DNA from: Kytococcus schroeteri
Lineage (GTDB): Bacteria; Actinomycetota; Actinomycetes; Actinomycetales; Dermatophilaceae
Reading direction: 5' to 3'
NCBI RefSeq assembly: GCF_002847825.1
Contig: NZ_PKIZ01000001.1
Coordinates: forward strand, 122,861 to 186,860
DNA length: 64,000 nucleotides
Below are positions 28,140-35,860 of the stretch, piece after piece. Numbering within the stretch: the stretch's first letter is position 1; each line of letters begins with the position of its first letter. The position numbers were made by a program, and so were the translations under genes. The notes under the pieces were generated by a model, which made no database searches, had not been told where the DNA came from, and saw only the letters and a program-made list of their open reading frames with translations.

Positions 28140-29015
28140 ATGGTGACCGCAGCCCTCTCCCCCAGCCGCGCCGGCGACTTCATGCAGTGCCCGCTGCTCT
28201 ACCGGTTCCGGGTGGTGGACCGGCTGCCCGAGCCGCCTTCGGCCGTGGCGGTCCGGGGCACCTTCGTGCACGCGGTGCTCGAGGACGTGTTCGACCTGCC
28301 CGCGCACCGGCGCCGCCCGGACGACGCGGTGGGGCTCATGGAGGCCGCCTGGGAGCGGGTGGTGGCCGAGCGCCCCGAGGCCGTGGAGGTGGTCGGCGAG
28401 GGGGCCGAGGCGACGCCGGACGAGATGGCCACGTGGATGGCCGAGGCCGAGGCGCTGGTGCGGCGGTGGTTCACCCTCGAGGACCCGAGCGTGCTCGAGC
28501 CGGCCGAGCGTGAGCTCTACGTGGAGGTGCCCGTGGAGCGCGAGGGCGAGCAGGGGCAGTTGACCCTGCGCGGGTACGTCGACCGGCTCGACGTGGCCCC
28601 GGCCGACGGGGCGCTGCGGGTGGTGGACTACAAGACCGGTCGTGCCCCCTCGGAGCTGTTCCAGGCCAAGGCGCTGTTCCAGATGAAGTTCTACGCGCTG
28701 GCCATCTGGCGGCTGCGCGGGAGGGTGCCGGCCCTGCTGCAGCTGGTGTACCTCAAGGACGGCACCATCCTGCGCCACCAGCCCACCGAGGCCGAGCTGG
28801 TGGCCACCGAGCGCAAGCTGCTGGCGCTGTACGACGCCATCGAGCGGGCCGCGGCCACCGGGGACTGGCGCCCCAACCGGTCGCGGCTGTGCGACTGGTG
28901 CAGCTTCCAGTCCATCTGCCCGGCGTGGGGTGGCACTCCCCCGCCGCTGCCCACCGACGCCGCGGACCGGGCCACCGACGAGGCCGTGAGCGGGGCCGCC
29001 TCGCTCAGTGGGTGA
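28140..29015 (+). CDS. RecB-family PD-(D/E)XK nuclease with Fe-S cluster motif
   Basis: The 291-residue protein starts ALSPSRAGDFMQCPLLYRF and contains GTFVHAVLE, LRGYVDRLDV and VVDYKTGR, the PD-(D/E)XK core. Cys17 in MQCP and three C-terminal Cys in LCDWCSFQSICPAW form the four-Cys pattern of AddB/Cas4-like iron-sulfur nucleases. It is a stand-alone nuclease, comparable to Rv2119 next to trmI in M. tuberculosis; no helicase adjoins. TATCGT ends 7 nt before the ATG at 28140. Its 3' end overlaps the convergent HAD gene by 11 nt. Confidence 0.9.
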   Translation: MVTAALSPSRAGDFMQCPLLYRFRVVDRLPEPPSAVAVRGTFVHAVLEDVFDLPAHRRRPDDAVGLMEAAWERVVAERPEAVEVVGEGAEATPDEMATWMAEAEALVRRWFTLEDPSVLEPAERELYVEVPVEREGEQGQLTLRGYVDRLDVAPADGALRVVDYKTGRAPSELFQAKALFQMKFYALAIWRLRGRVPALLQLVYLKDGTILRHQPTEAELVATERKLLALYDAIERAAATGDWRPNRSRLCDWCSFQSICPAWGGTPPPLPTDAADRATDEAVSGAASLSG

Positions 29016-29760
29016 AGCGCTCCCACAGGGAGCTGAGGGTCTCCCCCTCGAGGGTGGTGACGGTGACCGTGTTGGGGGTCTCGGGCAGGTCGACCATGAG
29101 CGGGATGGCCACCAGGTGCGTGCCGGCCGCTGAGGCCGAGCCGACGCCGGAGGGCGAGTCCTCCAGGGCCAGGCAGGCGGCCGGGTCCACGCCGAGGCGC
29201 TCCGCGGCGGTGAGGTAGGGCTCTGGGTGGGGCTTGCCGTGCGTCACGGCGTCGCCGGTGACCACGGTGTCGAAGGTACCGGCCGGCAGGGCGTCGGTGA
29301 ACGCCTCGGCCAGGGAGGTCCACGACATCGTCACCAGGGCGGTGGGCACGCGCCGCTCGACGCACTCGGCGAGCAGCTCACGGGCCCCCGGGCGCCAGGG
29401 CATGTGCTGGCGGACGCCGGCGGTCACCTCGGCGAGCAGTCGGTGGATGATCTCGTCGCGCGGCAGGTCCACCGGGGTGCGCTCCAGGATGATCTCGGCC
29501 GACACCTCCAACGGGTTGCCCACCATGGCCAGGGCGTCCTCGTGGGTCCACGTGCCGCCGAAGGACTCCACCAGTGCGGTCTCGGCAGCCATCCACAGCG
29601 GCTCGGAGTCGATGAGGGTGCCGTCCATGTCGAACAGGACGGCGGCCGGCAGGTCCGGGCGGACGGTGGCTGTGGCGGGTGCGGCCTCGCGGTCGGAGGC
29701 GGCGGGCTGGGGGGCGTCGGGCTGGGACACGGTCGAAGTGGGCACGGCGGGATCGGTCAC
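29005..29760 (-). CDS. HAD-superfamily phosphatase (subfamily IA)
   Basis: A 251-residue HAD hydrolase with nucleophile motif AVLFDMDGTLIDSEPLW, motif II VTMSWTSL, THGKPHPEPYLTAA and EDSPSGVGSASAAG. The alpha-helical cap between motif I and II is of the beta-phosphoglucomutase/phosphatase type; the exact sugar or nucleotide phosphate is unknown. The start is uncertain: GTG 29760 follows a GAGACT hexamer by 6 nt but leaves a 37-residue polar N-terminal tail; a GTG at 29730 also works. Confidence 0.88.
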   Translation of the reverse strand: MTDPAVPTSTVSQPDAPQPAASDREAAPATATVRPDLPAAVLFDMDGTLIDSEPLWMAAETALVESFGGTWTHEDALAMVGNPLEVSAEIILERTPVDLPRDEIIHRLLAEVTAGVRQHMPWRPGARELLAECVERRVPTALVTMSWTSLAEAFTDALPAGTFDTVVTGDAVTHGKPHPEPYLTAAERLGVDPAACLALEDSPSGVGSASAAGTHLVAIPLMVDLPETPNTVTVTTLEGETLSSLWERFTH

Positions 29761-29888
29761 CCGGCCAGTCTCCCAGCCGCGTCCGGCCCCGCCCCGACGC
29801 CCCCGGCCCGGAGGCGCCGGCCCCGACTGCGTGGGCCGGGACGTCCCGGGCACGACTGCGTGGTCGCTTCGTCGCGGTGGCCCCCGTG

Positions 29889-29978
29889 GGAGGGGTGTGC
29901 TATCGCGCGATAGGTCGACCTTTTCCCAGTCACCTGCCCGCGATTCGGTCGACCTATCGCGCGATAGGACACCCTTCC
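29889..29978. repeat. Intergenic palindrome B (32-bp stem)
   Basis: TATCGCGCGATAGGTCGACC (29901-29920) pairs perfectly with 29947-29966. The stem continues outward (29889-29900 with 29967-29978) with one mismatch and one wobble, giving about 32 paired positions and a 26-nt loop. The arm itself contains the 12-nt self-palindrome TATCGCGCGATA, present twice. This is far longer than any terminator stem in the window. Confidence 0.85.
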
Positions 29979-30010
29979 GGGCACACCCTTCCGGGCACAC
30001 CCTTCCGGGG
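29969..30010 (+). repeat. Three tandem 14-nt units
   Basis: The unit ACACCCTTCCGGGC occurs at 29969-29982 and 29983-29996, and with one change (final G) at 29997-30010. The first unit overlaps the right arm of palindrome B. Confidence 0.9.
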
Positions 30011-30116
30011 CACGGTGCGCCAGGCGGGTGGGGGCAGCGGTGCCGTTCGCCGGGCACCTGGGCGGAACGGCGCGGACCCGCGGCACGGGCCCAGCGCGAC
30101 GGGGGCTCGGGGTTCA

Positions 30117-30175
30117 GGCACGGGAGAGGTGGCGCGGCACGGGACAGGTGTTGCTGGCACGGGACAGTGCGCGTG
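30117..30175 (+). repeat. Direct repeats of about 20 nt (GGCACGGGACAG type)
   Basis: GGCACGGGAGAG (30117), GGCACGGGACAG (30136) and GGCACGGGACAG (30156) are spaced 19 and 20 nt apart, with a weaker copy (CGGCACGGGCCCAG) near 30081. They lie 125-185 nt before the PAC2 start and could be binding sites or a slippage product. Confidence 0.75.
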
Positions 30176-30299
30176 CGGGGAGCACGCTTCCCGTGCGCGG
30201 TGGGGTTTCGCGTGCGGCCCGGCGTGCGCCGGGCCGGGCCTCCCGCCGGCGGCCCCTCCCATGGCCGGGGCCGCCGCGGCGGCCACCTACCCTGTGCCA

Positions 30300-31160
30300 A
30301 TGCTCAACGAGGACCCCGCCCCGCTGCGCGACCCGGTCGTGGTCGCCGCCTTCGAGGGGTGGAACGACGCCGGGGAGGCGGCCACCGCGGCCATCGCCCA
30401 CCTCATCGAGGTGTGGGGCGCCGAGGAGGTGGCGGCCTTCGACCCCGAGGACTACTACGACTACCAGGTGCACCGCCCACGCATCGTGCGCCGGGGCGGC
30501 CGCCGTCAGGTGGAGTGGCCCACCACCAGCTTCCACGTCGCGCAGCCGCCCGGGCTCGACCGCGACGTCCTGCTCGTGCAGGGCCTGGAGCCCTCGATGC
30601 GGTGGCGCGCGTTCACCGAGGAGCTGCTCGGCTGGGTGGCCGAGGCCGGCGCCACCGAGTTCGTGACCCTCGGCGCGCTGCTGGCCGACGTGCCCCACAC
30701 CCGTCCGCTGCCGGTCAGCACCACCACCAGCTCCCTGGCACTCCAGCGCCGGCTCGACGTGCAGGCCGCCGACTACGAGGGCCCCACCGGCATCGTGGGC
30801 GTGCTCAACCAGGAGGCCGAGGACACCGGCCTGGACGCCGTGAGCCTCTGGGTGTCCGTGCCGCACTACGCCGGCGGCGTGCCCTCGCCCCGAGCCACCT
30901 GGGGACTGCTCACCGCGCTCGAGGAGGTGCTCGACACCGTCATCGACACCGCGGACCTGCAGGAGCTCTCCCGCGCGTGGACCCGCGGCGTGGAGGAGCT
31001 CACGCGCCAGGACGAGAACGTCGCTGAGTACGTGGAGGCGCTCGAGGAGGCCGTGGACGAGCTCACCTCGCCGCAGGCCTCCGGCGACGCGCTGGCCAAG
31101 GAGTTCGAGCAGTACCTCAAGCGCCGCGAGGGCGACGGCGGGAGCACCCCGCCGGTCTGA
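30300..31160 (+). CDS. PAC2 family protein (proteasome-assembly-chaperone-like fold)
   Basis: A 286-residue protein of the PAC2 family, shown by VVVAAFEGWNDAGEAATAAI at the start, the DPEDYYDYQVHRP motif, LLVQGLEPSMRW, VTLGALLADVPHTRP and VSLWVSVPHYAGGVPSPRA. Its biochemical role in actinobacteria is unknown; the fold resembles eukaryotic proteasome-assembly chaperones. TACCCT ends 6 nt before the ATG at 30300, ruling out longer upstream frames. Convergent with mshC (12-nt gap). Confidence 0.9.
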   Translation: MLNEDPAPLRDPVVVAAFEGWNDAGEAATAAIAHLIEVWGAEEVAAFDPEDYYDYQVHRPRIVRRGGRRQVEWPTTSFHVAQPPGLDRDVLLVQGLEPSMRWRAFTEELLGWVAEAGATEFVTLGALLADVPHTRPLPVSTTTSSLALQRRLDVQAADYEGPTGIVGVLNQEAEDTGLDAVSLWVSVPHYAGGVPSPRATWGLLTALEEVLDTVIDTADLQELSRAWTRGVEELTRQDENVAEYVEALEEAVDELTSPQASGDALAKEFEQYLKRREGDGGSTPPV

Positions 31161-31172
31161 GCCGACCGGGCC

Positions 31173-32471
31173 TCAGCGCAGGTCGATGCCGAGCAGGGCG
31201 TCCACCGCCACGAGCAGCGCCGGGCCCTCGGCGAGCGCCCCGGTGCGCGCCTGCTCCGAGCCGTCCAGCACGTGGTCGGCCCAGCGGTCCACCACGGCCA
31301 GTGCCCCGGGGGTGTCGAGGTCGTCGGCCACGCGAGCGGCCACGTCGCGGGCCACCGCGTCCCCGCCGGCTTCGCCCGCCACCTGGTCCCCCGCACCACC
31401 GCCGGCGGCCACGAGCTCGGTCGCGGCACGCCATCGGGCCAGGCGGGTGCGGGCCTGCTCCAGGTGGCCGTCCGTCCAGTCCCACGCGGTGCGGAAGTGC
31501 TGGCTGAGCAGCGCCAGGCGGATGGCCGCCGGGTCCTCCCCCGCCGCCCGCAGCCGCGAGACGAGCACCAGGTTGCCCTTGGACTTGCTCATCTTCTCGC
31601 CGTCCAGGCCCACCATCGCCTGGTGCACGTAGTGCTGCGCGAACGCCTCCCCGGTGAGGGCGCGGCTCTGCGCGGCGCTCATTTCGTGGTGCGGGAAGAC
31701 CAGGTCGTCGCCGCCGGCCTGCACCAGGAAGGGCGTGCCCAGGTGGTCGCGGGCGATGGTGGTGCACTCGATGTGCCAGCCCGGCCGCCCGTCGCCCAGC
31801 GTGCCTCCCTCCCAGTGCGGCTCGCCCTCCCGGTGGGCGCGCCACAGCAGCGGGTCGAGGGCGTCCTTCTTGCCGGCGCGCTCGGGGTCACCGCCGCGCT
31901 CGGCGAAGACCGCCATCATCTCCTCGCGCGACCACCCGGAGACCTCCCCGAAGGCCGGCGTGCTCGCCAGCTCCAGGTACACGTCCGATGCGGTGCCCGG
32001 CGCGTCGTCGGCCGGCAGCCGGTAGGCGTGGCCGGAGTCCAGCATCGACTCCACGGCGGCCACGTCCGAGGGGATCCCCTCCACGGCGCCCACGTAGGCG
32101 TCCGGCGCGATGATGCGCAGCGCCTCCATGTCGTCGCGGAACAGCTGGATCTCGCGCTGCGCCAGGTCCTCCCAGTGCACGCCGTCGCGCTCGGCGCGCT
32201 CCAGCAGCGGCTCGTCCACGTCGGTGACGTTCTGCACGAAGCGCACCGGGTGCCCGGCGGCCCGCAGCGCGCGGTGCAGGGTGTCCACCGTGAGGTAGGT
32301 GGCCGCGTGGCCCATGTGCGTGGCGTCGTACGGCGTGATGCCGCAGACGTACAGGCCGGCCTCGCCCTGCGGGGTCAGCTCCTCCTGCCGCCCGGTGGCC
32401 GTGTCGTGCACCCGCAGCGGCGGGGCGGTCAGCGGCAGGGCGGGCACGGTGGGCGAGGTCCAGGATTCCAC
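31173..32471 (-). CDS. mshC: Cysteine:1D-myo-inosityl 2-amino-2-deoxy-alpha-D-glucopyranoside ligase (mycothiol biosynthesis)
   Basis: The 432-residue protein resembles cysteinyl-tRNA synthetase but lacks its anticodon-binding extension. It has LYVCGITPYDATHMGHAATYL (the class I HIGH-like motif and a zinc Cys), RFVQNVTDVDEPLLERA, GWHIECTTIARDHLG, VFPHHEMSAAQSRAL and the KMSKSKGNLV loop. MshC joins Cys to GlcN-inositol in mycothiol synthesis, so the host uses mycothiol. The cell must have a separate cysS. TACCCT ends 6 nt before the GTG at 32471; another GTG at 32477 is less likely. Confidence 0.94.
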   Translation of the reverse strand: MESWTSPTVPALPLTAPPLRVHDTATGRQEELTPQGEAGLYVCGITPYDATHMGHAATYLTVDTLHRALRAAGHPVRFVQNVTDVDEPLLERAERDGVHWEDLAQREIQLFRDDMEALRIIAPDAYVGAVEGIPSDVAAVESMLDSGHAYRLPADDAPGTASDVYLELASTPAFGEVSGWSREEMMAVFAERGGDPERAGKKDALDPLLWRAHREGEPHWEGGTLGDGRPGWHIECTTIARDHLGTPFLVQAGGDDLVFPHHEMSAAQSRALTGEAFAQHYVHQAMVGLDGEKMSKSKGNLVLVSRLRAAGEDPAAIRLALLSQHFRTAWDWTDGHLEQARTRLARWRAATELVAAGGGAGDQVAGEAGGDAVARDVAARVADDLDTPGALAVVDRWADHVLDGSEQARTGALAEGPALLVAVDALLGIDLR

Positions 32472-32558
32472 CCGCACAGGGTAGGCCGTGGCGGGCGTGA
32501 CGCAGGTGACCGGCCGAGGGGCCCGTCGGCGGGCGGTGCCGCTGCCAGAATGCGCCCC

Positions 32559-33530
32559 ATGATCGTGGACAAGGCGGTGTACGCCGACGGGCGGCGGTAC
32601 GAGTGCCAGGACGTGGCCGAGGGACTGGCCCGGGCCCAGCAGGCCGACGGGAACGCCTTCCTGTGGGTGGGCCTCTACGAGCCGTCGGCCGAGCAGGTGC
32701 AGCACTTCGCGCGCCTGCTGGACCTGCACCCCCTCGTGGTGGAGGACATCGCCACCGGCCGCCAGCGCCCCAAGCTCGACGTCATGGACGACTCCGCGAT
32801 GCTGGTGTTCCGCACCCTGGCCTACTTCGAGGAGAACAGCGACGTCGAGACCGGCGAGGTGCTCATGGTGTGGGGACCGCACTGGGTGCTCACGGTGCGC
32901 CACGGCAAGCACACCCGCCTCACCGGCGTGCGGGCCCGGCTGGAGCGCTCCCCCGAGCTCATGGCCCACGGGCCGGCCTCGGCGGTGTTCGTGGTGGCCG
33001 ACCACATCGTGGACACCTACACACGGGTGGACCTGGAGCTCAACGACGACCTCGCGCGGGTCGAGCAGGCCACCTTCGGCGGGGAGCAGGACGTGGACGT
33101 CACCGAGATCTACCGGCTCAAGCGGGAGATCCTGGAGGCCCGCAGCGCCGTGCACCCGCTGGTGGACCCGGTGCGGCGCCTCGTGCACTCCTCACGCCTG
33201 GTGCCCGAGGAGCTGCAGCCCTACCTCAGCGACGTGCAGGACCACCTGCTGCGCGCCGACGACCACGTGCTGGGCTACGACCAGTCCCTCACCGACATCC
33301 TCCAGGCGCACCTGTCGATGGTGTCGGTCAAGCAGGGCGAGGACACGCGCAAGATCTCGGCCTGGGCCGCGTTGGCGGCCGTCCCCACCATCGTGGGCGC
33401 GGTGTACGGCATGAACTTCGACCACATGCCCGAGCTGCACTGGGTGTGGGGCTACCCGGTGGCGATGCTGCTCACCGTGGTGATCGTGGTGCTGCTGTAC
33501 CTGCGCTTCCGGCGCTCCGGCTGGCTCTGA
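32559..33530 (+). CDS. corA: CorA-type magnesium/cobalt transporter
   Basis: A 323-residue CorA: a large cytoplasmic alpha/beta N-terminal domain (FLWVGLYEPSAEQVQHFARLLDLHPLVVEDI region), a long coiled stalk (IYRLKREILEARSAVHPLVDPV), then two C-terminal membrane helices with the signature YGMNFDHMPEL between them. It forms pentameric Mg2+/Co2+ channels. CAGAAT ends 7 nt before the ATG at 32559; an in-frame ATG at 32550 is inside the hexamer and unlikely. Confidence 0.93.
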   Translation: MIVDKAVYADGRRYECQDVAEGLARAQQADGNAFLWVGLYEPSAEQVQHFARLLDLHPLVVEDIATGRQRPKLDVMDDSAMLVFRTLAYFEENSDVETGEVLMVWGPHWVLTVRHGKHTRLTGVRARLERSPELMAHGPASAVFVVADHIVDTYTRVDLELNDDLARVEQATFGGEQDVDVTEIYRLKREILEARSAVHPLVDPVRRLVHSSRLVPEELQPYLSDVQDHLLRADDHVLGYDQSLTDILQAHLSMVSVKQGEDTRKISAWAALAAVPTIVGAVYGMNFDHMPELHWVWGYPVAMLLTVVIVVLLYLRFRRSGWL

Positions 33531-33532
33531 GC

Positions 33533-33892
33533 TCAGCCGCGGACGTCGTCGTCCTCCACCTCGGAGTCGTCGTCGTAGTCGTAGGAGTCCTGGTCGCCGT
33601 CGTACTCGTCGTCGTACCGACCGGCGAGGGGACCGTCCTCCTCGTCGTCGTCGAAGTCGTCGTCCTCGAGGTCGTCCTCGTCCTCGTCCTCGTCGGAGTA
33701 CACCTCGAAGGGCGTCACCTCGCCGTGGGCCTCCAGCAGGGCGTCGTCGTAGTCCTCGAAGGCGTCCGCGAGGTCGTTGTAGGCGGCGATCACCCGGGGG
33801 TCCTCCTCCCCGGTGCGGGAGGAGCAGGCCTCGAGGTGCCGCTCCAGGGCGGTGACGAGGGTGGTCAGGGCGCTGCGCGGGTCGGTGGCCAT
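33533..33892 (-). CDS. Hypothetical protein with extremely acidic C-terminal half
   Basis: The 119-residue protein has a helical N-terminal half (ALTTLVTALERHLEACSS, VIAAYNDLADAFEDYDDALL) and a C-terminal half almost entirely Asp/Glu with scattered Tyr (DEDEDEDDLEDDDFDDDE). Such tails mimic nucleic acid or bind basic proteins, but no function is known. TACGGT ends 6 nt before the ATG at 33892, which supports a real, expressed gene. Convergent with corA (2-nt gap) and divergent from the DUF5703 gene. Confidence 0.7.
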   Translation of the reverse strand: MATDPRSALTTLVTALERHLEACSSRTGEEDPRVIAAYNDLADAFEDYDDALLEAHGEVTPFEVYSDEDEDEDDLEDDDFDDDEEDGPLAGRYDDEYDGDQDSYDYDDDSEVEDDDVRG

Positions 33893-33954
33893 GGGGCCAC
33901 CGTAGCGCGGGAGGCGGGGCGGCGTCAGGGGAATTGCCCGTGCACACTGTGGCG

Positions 33955-34230
33955 ATGCAGCCCAGCCAGCCGCCCCGCCGTCAGCCGACCCGCGCCGTCG
34001 CCGCCCACCACCGGGCCCGTGCGGCCGCCGTGTGGGAGTACCGGGTCGTCCAGGCCCCTCGGGAGCTGTCGCGGGCGGACCTGAGGCAGCTGCTCACCGA
34101 GCTGGCCGAGTACGAGGGCTGGAACGTGCACACCGTGCGCCTCTACGAGGGCGGGCGACGGAAGGTCCGCCTGCGCCGCAAGGTGATCCGCCAGCGCCGC
34201 CCGCAGACGCTGCTGGGCCCGCCCGCCTGA
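33955..34230 (+). CDS. DUF5703 family protein
   Basis: A 91-residue basic protein. The DUF5703 core is clear: AVWEYRVVQAPRELSRADLRQ, LLTELAEYEGWNVHTVRLYEGGRRKVRLRRKVI. No enzymatic motif is visible; the family is of unknown function in actinobacteria, and the Arg-rich beta-hairpin end may bind nucleic acid (inference). CACACT ends 6 nt before the ATG at 33955; the ATG at 33934 would lie upstream of that hexamer. Followed by palindrome C. Confidence 0.82.
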   Translation: MQPSQPPRRQPTRAVAAHHRARAAAVWEYRVVQAPRELSRADLRQLLTELAEYEGWNVHTVRLYEGGRRKVRLRRKVIRQRRPQTLLGPPA

Positions 34231-34286
34231 GGCGGCTCCCCTCATCGAGCCCGCGCCCGAGGGACCGGCGTCGAGCGGGCCTGGCG

Positions 34287-34354
34287 CAGATGTCCGGTTG
34301 CGGTCCAGAGGTACGCCTCATGGCCCGTACCTCTGGACCGCAGGCGGACATCTG
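34287..34354. repeat. Intergenic palindromic repeat C
   Basis: Outer arms CAGATGTCCG (34287-34296) and 34345-34354 pair over 10 bp; inner arms GCGGTCCAGAGGTACG (34300-34315) and 34326-34341 pair over 16 bp; the gtt/agg positions between them allow two more pairs. The loop is 10 nt. It lies between convergent genes (DUF5703 and the M20 peptidase). The inner left arm recurs exactly in repeat D at 54351-54366. Confidence 0.9.
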
Positions 34355-34374
34355 GGGCCACGGGGCGGGACGGC

Positions 34375-35793
34375 TCAGGACTCGAGCACGAAGCGGTGCA
34401 GCACCCGGGCGCCGAACTCCAGCGCGCTGACCGGCACCCGCTCGTCGACGCCGTGGAACATCGGCGCGAACTCCAGGTCGGCCGGCAGCTGCAGCGGGGC
34501 GAAGCCGTAGCCGGTGATGCCCAGCTCGGCCAGGTGCTTGTTGTCCGTGCCACCGGAGAGGCAGTACGGCAGCACCCGGCAGCCGGGGTCCTCGGCCTCG
34601 AGCACGCTGCGCATGACGTCCACCAGCGGGGCGTCGAAGGGGGCCTCCAGCGCGGGCCCCAGGTGGTGCACGGAGACCTCCACGTGCTCCCCGGCCAGCT
34701 CGGCGATGGTGTCGAGCACGTGCTGCTGCTGCCCCGGCAGGAAGCGGCAGTCCAGCCCGGCGGTCACGGTCTGCGGCACCACGTTGTGCTTGTACCCGCC
34801 GTTCACCATCGTCGGGTTGCTCGTGTTGCGCAGGGTGCCGGCCACGAACTGCGAGGCGCCACCGGTCTGCGCCACCACCTGCTCCAGGGAGGGCGCGTCG
34901 TCCACCGACCAGTCGATGCCGGCCTGCTCCCCCACCCCCTCGAGCAGCACCCGCACCGACTCGATGGTCTCGGCCGGCCAGTCGTGGGCGTGGATGGCCG
35001 CGAGCGCCGCCCCCATCCGGGCCACGGCGTTCTCGGCGGTGGGGACCGACCCGTGCCCGGCGCGGCCACGGGCGGTCAGCGTGAGCCAGGCGATCCCCTT
35101 CTCGGCGGTCTGCACCAGGTAGGTGCGCTGCGCTTCGGCGCCGTCGGCCACCTCCTGGCCGGGCACGGTGATGGAGTACCCGCCCACCTCGCTCACGGCC
35201 TCGGTGCAGCCGGCGAACAGCTCGGGGTGGTGCTCCACCAGGTGGCCGGCGCCCTTCACGCCGCCGGCCTCCTCGTCGGCGAAGAAGGCCACCACCAGGT
35301 CACGGGCGGGGCGCTGGCCGGTGCGGGCCATGTAGCGCACCACGGCCAGGATCATGGCATCCATGTCCTTCATGTCCACCGCGCCGCGGCCCCACACCAT
35401 GCCGTCGCGCAGCTCGGCGCCGAAGGGGTCCACGGACCAGTCCTCGGCACGGGCAGGCACCACGTCGAGGTGGCCGTGCAGCACCAGGCCCGGTCGGGAG
35501 GAGTCGGTGCCCTCCAGCCGCACCACCACGCTGGTGCGGCCCGGGTCGGACTCGAACACCTGCGGCTCCAGGCCCACCTCGCGCAGCCTGGCCACCACGT
35601 AGTCGGCGGCCTCGCGCTCGCCGGGGCCGGAGCCGTCGCCGAAGTTGCTGGAGTCGATGCGGATCAGCTCGCGGCAGAGGTCGGTCACCTCGTCGGTGGG
35701 CAGCGGCACGCCCGCCGGGGTGCCGGCGGTGGGGTCGGTGGCCCTGCCGGAGGTGCGGTCCGCGGCGGTCGGGTTCACGGCATCGGAGGACAT
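34375..35793 (-). CDS. M20 family metallopeptidase/deacylase
   Basis: A 472-residue zinc hydrolase of the M20 group. GLVLHGHLDVVPA supplies His and Asp ligands, WGRGAVDMKDMDAM the bridging Asp, AFFADEEAGGVKGAGHLV the catalytic Glu pair, and CLSGGTDNKHLAELGITGYGFAP the C-terminal His region; a lid domain (ARGRAGHGSVPTAENAVARM) lies between. Members cleave dipeptides or N-acyl amino acids; the closest look-alikes are actinobacterial dipeptidase-like proteins. TAGCGT ends 7 nt before the ATG at 35793. The ferritin terminator is immediately upstream. Confidence 0.9.
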   Translation of the reverse strand: MSSDAVNPTAADRTSGRATDPTAGTPAGVPLPTDEVTDLCRELIRIDSSNFGDGSGPGEREAADYVVARLREVGLEPQVFESDPGRTSVVVRLEGTDSSRPGLVLHGHLDVVPARAEDWSVDPFGAELRDGMVWGRGAVDMKDMDAMILAVVRYMARTGQRPARDLVVAFFADEEAGGVKGAGHLVEHHPELFAGCTEAVSEVGGYSITVPGQEVADGAEAQRTYLVQTAEKGIAWLTLTARGRAGHGSVPTAENAVARMGAALAAIHAHDWPAETIESVRVLLEGVGEQAGIDWSVDDAPSLEQVVAQTGGASQFVAGTLRNTSNPTMVNGGYKHNVVPQTVTAGLDCRFLPGQQQHVLDTIAELAGEHVEVSVHHLGPALEAPFDAPLVDVMRSVLEAEDPGCRVLPYCLSGGTDNKHLAELGITGYGFAPLQLPADLEFAPMFHGVDERVPVSALEFGARVLHRFVLES

Positions 35794-35806
35794 GGCCTCC
35801 ACGCTA

Positions 35807-35841
35807 CGGGCCCCGCACCTCGCCGGGAGGTGCGGGGCCCG
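35807..35841 (-). terminator. Hairpin terminator after ferritin
   Basis: CGGGCCCCGCACCT (35807-35820) pairs perfectly with 35828-35841 around a 7-nt loop, 20 nt past the ferritin stop. A near-identical hairpin occurs at 37812-37844. Confidence 0.85.
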
Positions 35842-35860
35842 TGGGCGCGACGGGGTCGGC

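Larger units (their letters stand above)
29761..30299. other. Repeat-rich 539-nt intergenic space
   Basis: No protein gene is seen here. It holds the HAD promoter at its left, a very long palindrome (29889-29978), three 14-nt tandem units (29969-30010), three or four copies of GGCACGGGA(C/G)AG with a period of 19-20 nt (from about 30117), and the PAC2 promoter TACCCT at 30288-30293. An untranslated RNA is possible but unproven. Confidence 0.7.

Noticed and set aside
29969..30175. Possible CRISPR-like array
   Set aside because: Units are 14 or about 20 nt with no constant spacers, and no cas gene is present; they are simple tandem repeats.
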